64,000 nt of DNA from Quercus robur (Eukaryota > Streptophyta > Magnoliopsida > Fagales > Fagaceae). A program made the translations under genes and the position numbers. Position 1 is the first letter of the stretch. Every line of letters starts with the position of its first letter. Shown here piece after piece: positions 33,161 to 64,000 of the stretch. Location of the stretch: contig NC_065542.1 of assembly GCF_932294415.1 (NCBI RefSeq), positions 48,387,942 to 48,451,941 on the forward strand, in the 5' to 3' direction. Below the pieces are notes generated by a model, which saw only the letters and a list, made by a program, of their open reading frames with translations, had not been told where the DNA came from and did not search any database.

Positions 33161-35330
33161 TTAAGATTCCACTTGGATGGGAAGATGGAAAATTGGGAGA
33201 ATAGAAAAAAGTTTAGTTTTCCAACATATATGTCTATTATGGAGGATGAAAAAGTGAAAGGGTGAAAATTTACTATTTTTTTGTTTAGTTGAGAAGAAAA
33301 ATGAGATGATGGTTACTGTAGTAGTGTGTGAATTTATTGTTTTGCCTCTATTACATAAAATAAAATTCTTAAACAGCAAATTAGAAGTAATTTTTACATT
33401 ATTATGTAAGAAAAAAAATATTTAATTTAGGTTTTATTTTTTGCAAATTATTTGCTAAAAATAATGTTCTGAAAAAATTATTTGGGAGAATTTCCTTGTG
33501 TTTTCAAAACATAAAATTGTGTTCTGAAAACATGATTTAAATTAAGATTTGCCAATGTGGCATGAGATGACAGACATTATGTACACTTAGAAATCGAAAC
33601 ACAATTTCAATAAATATTTTGTACTAAAATTATTATGAAAACATAATTTTAGTGTAAACGCATTTGATTTAAAGTTATGTTTTGGAAACATGAATTTAGT
33701 GCAAAATTTTGAAATTTTATATTTTACATTGAATGAAATTGTGTTTTCAAACACAATTTGAACGTAAAACACAAAATTTTATTTTTAAAAACACTTCATA
33801 GAGAGGAGAAAGTAAAATGGTAAAGTGAGGAGAGTTTAGGGAGGGGAATAGAGAGAGAGAAAAAAGAAACAAAAAAAAGAAACAAAACAAAACAAAACGT
33901 GTCTTTAAACTTTAAGGTGCTGCTCTGTACATTTTAATAAATTTTGTATAGATAGCAAAATTTCAAAATTACATTTAAGACTTGTTTTACAAACAATATT
34001 TTAAAATTTTGAAATTATGTTTTATACACTTAAATTGTGTTTTGGAAACACAATCTAAAGACTAAATGTGGTATCATGTTTTTAATGAGTTTAGGAGTTA
34101 TTGATTTAGATGGGCGTAACATTTAATAATTTTGCATTGATTTCAAAATTTGCACTGAACTCATGTTAAGTGCAAAATTTGAAATTTAGAAATTTTGTGT
34201 TATACATTTAAATAATGTTTTGGAAAAATGAGTTTAGTGTAAATTTTGAAACACAAACTTTCAAAATTTGCATTGAACTTTCAAGGCGAATGTGTTTACC
34301 CTGAACTTTCAATTCTTTTCACCCTCAACTATCAATGTATTTAAAAAGAAATTGTGTTTTCAAATATGATATCAATGCAAAGTGTAATATAAATGTATAT
34401 TAGATTTTTCTACAAGTCAACAATTTTTTTGTAAAATCCTATTTTAAAAACATGGTTTAAGTTGAGGCTATTCTCCTAAACAATTTGTCCATAGCGTTGT
34501 TAATATTTATTAATAAATTGTTATTATTTTGCTAAAATATCCATTCAATTAGGTATGATGACATTTTACACAAGTGAAAACATGCACTTATTATTATAAT
34601 GTTTATTTACCCACCTATTTTTTATATACAATAATAACAAAGTCATAATCTCAAAATTTTTGGGTTGACCAAGTTATATAGAAGGCCAAATCAATAAGAT
34701 TTTTCTAAATTAGAATAACTTTTTATATATTTTTACTGTTCTAAGTTCTAACCCCTTCCCCTTTATTAATCAAAATAATAAGAAACTCAAAAATTGGTTA
34801 GAAGTACTTCATAATAATAAAAAGCTGGCTGTCCAATATCCTTGCTTGTTCTCTACTCTTGAATTCCATCTCCTCCTAACCAACCAAAAACTCTAGTTTA
34901 CAAAAGCTACTCAAAACAACTTTTAATTAAAAATCAAGGTACAACAACTTTTTGGTTTATGTGCTTTAATGGGACTTTTGGGTGACTTGGGGTACTAATA
35001 TTTATTATAATAAATAAAAATAACAAAAAGACAACCTAATTTTGATTTCATTTCACAGTGCAGCTGTGAAATCATAAAGATAACCATAGTTAAAATATAA
35101 TAAATGAAGTAGGTCACAATTTGAAAAAAGAAAAAAAGAAAAAGAAAAAAAGGAAAATCTCGTTACACAATTATTACTTCACATTCCATAGTACCCACTT
35201 CCTTTAAAACATGAAAATTGTGAAAATTTTGTTTTTAAAACATAATTTCACAATTTTAATTTTTAATTGAAATTGAATTTTCAAAACAAGGAATGCAAGA
35301 TAAATAATAACCATTTTACACTTTAAAAAG
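33160..35330. other. Spacer with a degenerate palindromic repeat family
   Basis: Between 33480 and 34480, and again at 35170-35290, variants of tgtgttttggaaacac and the palindrome attgtgttttcaaacacaat recur at irregular spacing. No gene is supported. MITE-like segments with gagaggaga motifs (33160-33250, 33795-33860) resemble the 31995 element. Confidence 0.5.
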
Positions 35331-35593
35331 GAGGTTCATATATTTTTCAAATTTTGAAAACCAAGAAATCATCACAGTTGATTCAGTTTCACACTTTCAC
35401 ACTCCTCCAACAAAAATCCAAAGCCTCACTTTGTTTTGCAAATTGCACCCACCAACACCACCACAGTGAGAGTGAGAGTGTGTCAATAACAATAACAACA
35501 AGAAGAAGGCCGGCGCCAAAAAAACAATTCAATTTTATCTGTGTGTGGAAACAGAAATGAGTAGTAGGATCTGAAGAAAGAAAGAGAGAAAGA

Positions 35594-56894
<21,301 letters not shown>

Positions 56895-57123
56895 TTCATG
56901 CAGATTGTATTTGTATGTATTCTTTTTCCTTTCTTGGATTGGATTATAGAATGTATGTATGTATGTAATCTAGAGATGCAATTACTAAGCAGACTCCACA
57001 TTCAAATTCGTTATATATGGATATCCTCAATTTTTTACAAATGGATTGGATTATTGTATGTATTTTGTTTAAATCTGTTAAGCCATCAATTATTTTGTTT
57101 ATACCTTGTTAAACCATCAATTA

Positions 57124-57453
57124 TTTTTTACTGTGAATTTTCTTGGAATTCAAGTTCAGATCGCTCTTATTATTGCTGTCTTTGGAAGATGATAAATTTT
57201 GTGCTTCATTAGTTCGGTGTAGGTGGCACTTGAATGAGGCTGCGTGAGTGCTTGGAGCGCAAATGCAGGTCTTCTTGTCCACAGCAGTTGGTTTGCCTTC
57301 TGTGAAACTAGTCTTCACTATTTCCTCTCCCTGACTTCGTGGACTCTTCAATTTATTAGGCCTGATATTGACATGATTAAGTGATGGGTTCAGTTTGGAT
57401 ACAGTGTCCTGTGCACCAGACTTGATAGGATGCTGCCATGTTTTAAGGAGTTG
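57124..57453 (-). pseudogene. Small serine-rich-like protein frame (CxCxPxTHxxSFxC signature), ATG-less
   Basis: An open frame of 110 codons on the minus strand, closed by TGA at 57454-57456 and TAA at 57121-57123, contains KKTCICAPSTHAASFKCHLH followed by RTNEAQ. That signature, CxCxPTxHxGSFRCxxH, marks a family of small plant proteins of unknown biochemical role. No Met codon exists in the frame, so it is either a terminal exon whose first exon lies further right or a relic. It is convergent with AUG3 and probably overlaps the AUG3 3'UTR. The Gly normally before Ser-Phe is Ala here. Confidence 0.5.
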
Positions 57454-57469
57454 TCACATGGCAGCATCC
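57428..57469. repeat. Perfect 13-bp inverted repeat with 16-base loop
   Basis: Arms ggatgctgccatg and catggcagcatcc surround ttttaaggagttgtca. It lies at the 5' edge of the minus-strand open frame. Function unknown. Confidence 0.9.
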
Positions 57470-57479
57470 CATCGGGATT

Positions 57480-60400
57480 AAAGTGGCAAATTTATTACAA
57501 GTAAATGGAGTAGCCTGACCTATATATACTAGGAAAAACAATCATATGACCTGTATAAGTATTTTTAGTTGTATAGAAGTAGTGATTATCAGCTAGGGAT
57601 AGCTTCGGATAAGTATAACGAATGACTATTTAAAAAAAAAAAAAAAAAAAAAAAATTATGGGAGTTAAATTTCTATTCAATACTAATATATTATAATATT
57701 AAGGTACCAAACTTTAAAGCATTTGTTGTATTTATTTAAACGAAACATGAAGATTAGAAGGAAATATATATATATATATATATATATAGATATATAAATG
57801 AAGATTTAATACAAAATATAAATTACAAAAATCTTGTTGCTTTTGTACACCATGTTTGTATTTTCGGATTAGATGATAACCAAAATTTCAAAGATAAAAG
57901 GTAAATAAGATATTCAATAAAATATTGAAAAAATAAATCATAGGATTAGTCAGAATTTGCTCTTTAGATAGAGAACCTGCGATTCAAACCAATAATATCG
58001 GTTCTCGCAATTCAACACTTGGCGTCGACCGATCCACCTCTCGGATCAGATGAATTTCGATTTGGATGGCCTTTGGGTCGAGTGGGTTTGTTAAGTTCAT
58101 ATTGCTGTTAGACAACCCTACCAGTGGGCGTGTAAAATGAATTTTGGCTAAGGAAAAATAATAATTGTGAATTTCTATGAATTTCCAATTATTGATATGA
58201 AAGATGATGCAATTTTTCAACGAATTCAATAAATTATTGATAAAGTTAAAATTTATTGAATGGTTTAATTTTGAGTTAAACTTTCAAGAGTTTCATGAGT
58301 ACATGTACGCATTCAACCTTCAAGATTCGGCCAATGTTGGCTCAAGGTCTATGCCTAAGGCATCAATTGCAAAAACATCCTACCCCTTTATAAAAATATC
58401 CAAATCCATCCTATAGATTCTAAAAATGCCAAGATCCTTTTTGTTTCAAAGTGAAATGGAGTGGTTAAATTTTAAATAAGTTGGCACAATCTAAACTTTA
58501 GATTTACTTCACTTTAAATCATGGCCTTTCAGTGGACACCTTCCATTTTACTTTGATATAAAGAATATAAAAAAGCTCCACCCTTTATAGAAAGGTCCAA
58601 TTAATTATTATTATTATTTATGATAAGTGGTTAAAAAATTAAAAAGGATGGTTCACTATTTTTCTCACATCTAAAAGGACTTTCAAAATATTAGATCAAT
58701 AAAAATTCAATCTAATTGAAACATTAAACTGTCTGGGAAAAACAGTTGTATGCCAAATCATAAATGACAATTAATTTTTCCTAATAGCTTGAGGTTTTAA
58801 TTTTTGTAAACCAATATTCTATACGGGAGATTGTCAATATTAGCCACTTAATCTCCCACATGACCACATACCAAACATTGTTTATCTCTTTCTTAACATC
58901 AAAATCAAAATTGAAATTAGATTATAATTATACTTAACCATGCATCACCTTATCCAAGATAAAATAAACCTCGTTCATAAAATATAAAATAAAAAAATAA
59001 CTCCTTTTTATATTAAATTTTATGCTTCAACAATGATATTTGATTCTCTATATGAAATTAACCTTAATTTGGTTAGTATTAATTCATCAAATTTAGCGTA
59101 GTTTGACAGTAATAAATAAATGTAAAAGGCTTTGAAATTTAAATATAAAACAATCTACTTTTTTTTTTTTTTTTGAGAAAGATAAAACAATCTACTTAAA
59201 TTTATTGTTTTAGGTCTCAAACTATATTGAATAGGTCTTGGATTCAATGTTCGGGGTGAGAGAAGAAAATGTGAAATAGAGAGTAAAATAATTGCATGTA
59301 ATGCTATGAGTAACATATGTGGCAGAAATTAAAACAATTTATTTGAAACAAACTTTGTACAATTCTGACCCCTTTTTATTCCTAAACATATAAGAGAGAA
59401 ACTAAAGGGGGGAGAAATGTAACTTACTGGTTATTTTTCTTTGAAGACATGATAATTGCACTAAATTAGAGATGAGAAATATCGCCAAGAAAGTTGATGA
59501 ATAGATGGCTTTGAGATTGAAGTCAATAGATTGAAAATGATGTATAAGTAGAGGAATCTCAAAATGATTCCTATTTGAATTCGACTTGCGTCTAGTGATT
59601 CAGCTGTTGAACATGATACAAAATTATGGACATGACAATGTGTCCAATACTATAGTTGGACGCCAACTTCTTTGGTAGTAAAGGTGGACACCCTTTTATA
59701 AATAAAAATAATTTTATATTGCAATTAATGATGATTTATTTAGCGTGAGTTGGTATTGATCAGGAGCAAGATTTTGTTCTTCCTCGTGAAAACGTATTGA
59801 ATATTCTTAATGCAATGTTTCTCCTTTTCACGTGAATGAGAAGTTATATAAATTTAATTAATATTATGTAATACTTTTGGAGTATTGCATAATTACTTCC
59901 ACCTTGCACACAAAAAAGGAGAGCGAATAAGCCAAATGTCTTGTAATTGAATTAGTACCTTCTTATATACAAAATATTTCTAAGTCTTGGAGGAAAAGGG
60001 TTCAAGTAATATATTGTAATTAATATCTCTTAAAAAAAAAAAAAAACCAATAAATGAAGAACATGCCCTTGCAAAAATTTCTGAATAACAATAAATCCTA
60101 TTGACTGATCTGGGGCATGCAGTTAGGATTGATATTGTGACTAAACCTGGCTTTATTGGAATTTAGGGAGTGTCATTATCTAAATCAATAGCCCAATGAA
60201 GTCTCACATTTCATTCATAAAATTAGGGTATTAAGTATTAACCTAAGAAATAAAAATTACTTAAATGTTAATAATATAAGTAACAACTAATAAAATAAAT
60301 AATAAAAATGAAATTATCATCTAAAGTGTAATGTAAATAAATTGATTACAAACGTGGAATCTACCCTATGTGAGAGAGGAGCATTACATGGTACATGCCC

Positions 60401-61885
60401 AACATCATAATATCATATACCTTTCTCATGGTACATGCCCAACCAACCAAACGCATAACAACGTGCCGAGTTATCTAATTTTCTTTTTCTCTCCTTTTTA
60501 TATATAGCACCACCTCTTTTTCAATTTCTATTTCATGCACTCAATGTATTAACTGTTCAGCTATTTCATCGATAGCTTCGCACTTCTCTTTCCCTGTTCC
60601 TACGTGCATATCTCAAAACTACTTTTGACAAAGAAAAAAAAAAAATTATCAGAAAAAAAAAAAAAAAAGAAAAAAAAAAAGGAAAACAAAAGAAAAGAGA
60701 AAGTTTATCGTAAAAGAAAAAGATGGGTATGAAAATTCACGCGCAATTTGGAAGTAATCAAAAAAGGGAAGAAGGAAGTAAAGAAACTCAAGCACATACA
60801 CACTGATACATAATAAGTATATCTTTCCACATCTTCCTCCATATAATAATGTCAGATTCTCAGTGTCCCCATAGTTTATACCACACATATCCATTTTTAA
60901 GACTTGACGCCTTTTTCATTTCTCCCTATTCTTGCTCCACCATTTACTCACCCACCACCACCCCTAAAAAGGGAGAAAGGAAAACATCTAAGCAATTATG
61001 CTCTCTCTTTCTTTGTCTATTGAGACGGTATCTTATGTGCCCCTCCTTTAGAGTGCGCACTTCTTATAATTATGTAAATCCACATACTTGTGAAAGTTGG
61101 GTTCTATAAAACGAGCATGAAGAATTATTTTGTCCATCATGTTAATTTAATGGGAGATCTTATTGTCGAGTTAGGATACTGAAAATTTTATGTTATTTAT
61201 TTTTTGAAAGTTGACATACTATAATTATATGTAAAAAAGTGAACTTTAAGTTAGTTCTAGTTCTTCTCAAAAAAATAAAATCTATAATTAACTCAATTAA
61301 TAAAATTCCTTGTTATCGGAATAAGGAATATACTAAAAATCAATTGAGAAATAAGAGCAACAGCGAAGCCATTGATGGAAATTTTATCCTATCAAAATGC
61401 ACTTATTGTCAATCACTGCAAGTCATTAACATGCATGGGCCCCATGGATAAAATTATTATAAGAGATACTTACTTTTGCTTAAGGAAAATAAAAATTTAA
61501 ATGGATACTTTGCTTTTCCTTTTTCCAAAGGGATATTCGTACCATACGAGCATGAGTTCATAATTGCTCTTCTCATACATGCCTGAATCCCAGCCCAAAT
61601 TCTCACTCTAATACTATGCTCTCCATACCGCAACAGTCAACACAAAAGATTCAAACGAAAATTAACCCCTAATTTGAAAAGAAGTGGGCCTCCTCCTAAA
61701 GCCATATAATATTAAAATAAAAACGATCTTTGGAGCAAAATCTCCGCTGACATCCATTAAAATAACCAACCCTCAAATACATAGACACCAAATAAATAAG
61801 TATATGCTTCCACTATTTTTTTTTTCTTTTTTTTTTTTTTTGGTTTCCCCTCATATATGTACATAGTCCTTATAACAGGCTTCTC
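57480..61885. other. 4.4-kb AT-rich intergenic region
   Basis: No gene is supported on either strand. It holds a (TA)n microsatellite (57765-57788), A and T homopolymers (57629-57654, 59159-59174, 60650-60680), and a short direct repeat of atggtacatgcccaac at 60388 and 60428. The promoter-like stretch ttttatatatagcacc (60496 onward) is not followed by a convincing coding frame. Confidence 0.5.
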
Positions 61886-61891
61886 GCGACT

Positions 61892-63789
61892 TCATTCAAA
61901 ACAAGTTGGTAGCAAGCAGCTTGAAAACAATCTCAATCCACTCTTCTGCCAAAAATAAAAATGAAGAAGATTAGAATACATGACCTTAAGAGTTTATTTT
62001 ACGATTAAGATTTGATTTTTCAAATCTAATTGTATATATACAAAGTAACACATTATTTACATTTTTTAATGACATGACATTAGATGCAACATAAATTCGT
62101 AAGGTAAAATATTTTTTTTTTATGAATTAAAGACTTTATTAAAAAAGAAAATACACCTACACAAAAGGGTGAGCATCCTTTACAATCACACCTTTCTTGT
62201 ACAAAAAATTAAGCATAAATAAGTATTGCAAGCACGTCTAACGCATTATTCTTACAATTAATTAAGCACAATTTTGTAGATATATATATAAAGCATATAC
62301 AAAATTTCAAAGGGCTAAATAAAAAAAGGGATTTTGAGGTTCTACCTTTTTGGTTTTTGCATAAAGGAGCTCAGGTGAGATTTTGTACAAGTCCTCATCC
62401 ACAGGTTTAGGGGTTGGCCTTGGTGGAGGAGAGGGACTCAGTGGTTCCTTCACGTCACTGTTCCAGCTTTGTTTCTTTCCTTCCTTCACATAAGGGTCAC
62501 GGACTTTTGTCTACAATCATCAACCCTCACACCAGTCATCATCATCATTCTAGATACATAATAACTAGTTTCACATGCATGTAAATTATCCTAGATACTA
62601 GTGCTACAATTAATTTACATTTTATTTTATTTTTTTGCATGTTTATCCAACCTCATCATGTAATCATGTGGTATTATGAAAATTATGTGGGTCTCACTTA
62701 AAAGAGGAAAGCATTTGGAAAAGCTGAATTGCATTTCCCTACCATGTTCTATCCTTTCAGTAAAATAATCACGCATGAAAAGTAGCAAGTCTTATGAATT
62801 TTTGTATCCTTTCCACAAACCTAACTAGTACCCATCATCTTTTCTAAAGCAATAAAAGTCTTACACTCACATGAGTCTCATGACATTTTTCATTTTCATT
62901 TTTGAGTTGGGAATTGTATTTTTTCATTTTCGAGTAAGGAGTTATATTATTGATTTTTCAAATGGACTGTTACCAATTTATTAACTACCCTTAATTAATA
63001 ACTTATAAGACCTCGATAATTGTGATATTTATGGTAAAAAATGCTGATTGTATTCAGATTCATGCAAGAAAATTGTATTTATCGAAAATTGTATTCATGC
63101 AAGAAAATTGTATTTATTCTCCCGATGATTTCCCTGTAACCGCACATATATCGAAAAACAAAGAATATATTATAGAAAAGTTAAATATCATCACATCCAC
63201 TACAATATTTGTAGCCCATGCTAAAAAAAATAGAAGAAAATCAGAAAAGTAGCATCTTGTATGTAACTCAAAGCAAATTTGCACGGTTTATGAGAACTGT
63301 TTTCATCTTTCCAGAGCAGATTTGCACGCTTTAACAGTATTACTATTACTAAAAGAAAAATAATTAAAAGAAAAAACAATGCTGCTTAAGGAATTAGAAA
63401 AGAAAATTAATATAGGAAGTACTAGTTTCAAAGTGCAATACAAATTAAAGGGTTGGTTTGGTTTAATTGGCTTACCCTTCGGCGAGGAACAACAATCATG
63501 GCGGGTGTGACCACATTGTTCTCATACAAATCACCAGCAACGTACAAATCACGCTCTTCAGAGTAACTGTAACGAAGCAACCCAGCTTGCCTTGCTGACT
63601 CAAAGCACTGTGTGAATGGCAAGTCCTCGTTCCAATCCCAGCTCCCAAAAGCTGGAACATGACTCCTCCTATAGTATTCCTATACTCAAAAAAACAACAT
63701 TCATTTTAACATCCACAAATTATTATATATAACTAACAAGAACAAGAAAAACAGCATAAGATTTGGCTAAAGAAATGTCTTACTTCCAT
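61892..63789 (-). CDS. NOI / RIN4-like protein (AvrRpt2-cleavage-site domain), 142 aa, 4 exons
   Basis: NOI proteins are small, plasma-membrane-associated relatives of the immune regulator RIN4. Exons in transcript order: 63784-63789 (two codons, ATG GAA), 63476-63679, 62346-62510, 61892-61945; phases are all zero and join to 142 aa. The NOI motif is SHVPAFGSWDWNEDLPFTQC followed by FESAR near residue 9. VPAFGSW fits the VPxFGxW site cut by the bacterial protease AvrRpt2 in this family. Then come ERDLYVAGDLYENNVVTPAM, a proline-rich linker (PLSPSPPPRPTPKP) and a C terminus KSGLRLFSSCLLPTCFE whose two cysteines could be acylated for membrane attachment (inference). The tiny first exon is unusual but has a good GTAAG donor. 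The upstream TC/GA-rich tract (63880-63980) may be 5'UTR or promoter. Confidence 0.9.
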
Positions 63790-63960
63790 TATGGTAGTAG
63801 AATCTGTTGAAGGTGTTAGAATCTGGGAGATATTGACTTGAGCTGAGCCTCAAAGGTTTTAAAATGTAGAGTGTCTTTCTCTCTTCCTTTCACTCTTTCT
63901 TTCTTTCTTTGTTGGTGGAAGTGAGCGTGGGCTTACTACCAATTTAAAAAGAGTAGGAAG

Positions 63961-63978
63961 AGAGAGAGAGAGAGAGAG
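63961..63978. repeat. (GA)n microsatellite upstream of the NOI gene
   Basis: Nine GA repeats; together with tttctttctttctttc (63896-63911) it gives a TC-rich sense strand for the NOI gene, as is common in plant core promoters and 5'UTRs. Confidence 0.8.
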
Positions 63979-64000
63979 TGTGAGAAGTAAAACTTAAAAA

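Noticed and set aside
60496-61110. Possible small gene after a TATA-like box
   Set aside because: The frames after ttttatatatagcacc are short, lack similarity to anything I know and have no supporting splice structure.

Overview
The window is nuclear DNA from a flowering plant, probably a woody dicot. Genes have many introns with GT-AG borders, introns and spacers are AT-rich, and non-autonomous DNA transposons, L1-type LINEs, SINE-like units and an LTR element are abundant. The repeat families look Fagaceae-like (oak, chestnut, beech), but that is an impression from memory.

Layout. 1-4583: right-hand part of a non-autonomous LTR retrotransposon with an 81-bp tandem array (1-869) and a probable 3' LTR (3984-4583). 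4877-7411 (+): exons 2-5 of a phenylcoumaran benzylic ether reductase/isoflavone reductase-like gene; its NADPH-binding first exon is not in the window. 7719-10077: a 2.36-kb hAT-type element with a perfect 8-bp target-site duplication (TSD), itself hit by a truncated LINE. 10086-14720: AT-rich spacer with two oppositely oriented arrays of a ~10-bp repeat, a repeat family shared with an AUG3 intron, a 263-bp tandem duplication and a SINE-like unit. 15129-19977: a 4.85-kb hAT-like element with a perfect 8-bp TSD that encloses a complete but decayed exopolygalacturonase (GH28) gene with introns. 20923-26201 (-): an intact eight-exon HMCES/SRAP gene (443 aa), with a LINE in its upstream flank (26550-27491). 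28908-32811 (+): an intact five-exon gene for an unrecognised 238-aa, probably organellar protein. 35594-56894 (+): an 18-exon augmin subunit 3 gene (617 aa) whose introns are full of transposon insertions. 57124-57453 (-): an open frame with the CxCxPxTHxxSFxC signature of small plant serine-rich-like proteins. 61892-63789 (-): a four-exon NOI/RIN4-like gene (142 aa).

The genes form no operon-like unit. They are independent housekeeping or defence genes: abasic-site protection (HMCES), microtubule nucleation (AUG3), membrane-associated immune adaptor family (NOI) and lignan-type reductase. The accessory interest lies in the transposons: four hAT-type elements defined by termini and TSDs, one carrying a host gene, and two LINE insertions defined by TSD plus poly(A). 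Exon borders were assigned by eye from frame, splice consensus and family similarity. Repeat-family calls rest on visible termini and TSDs, not on database searches.
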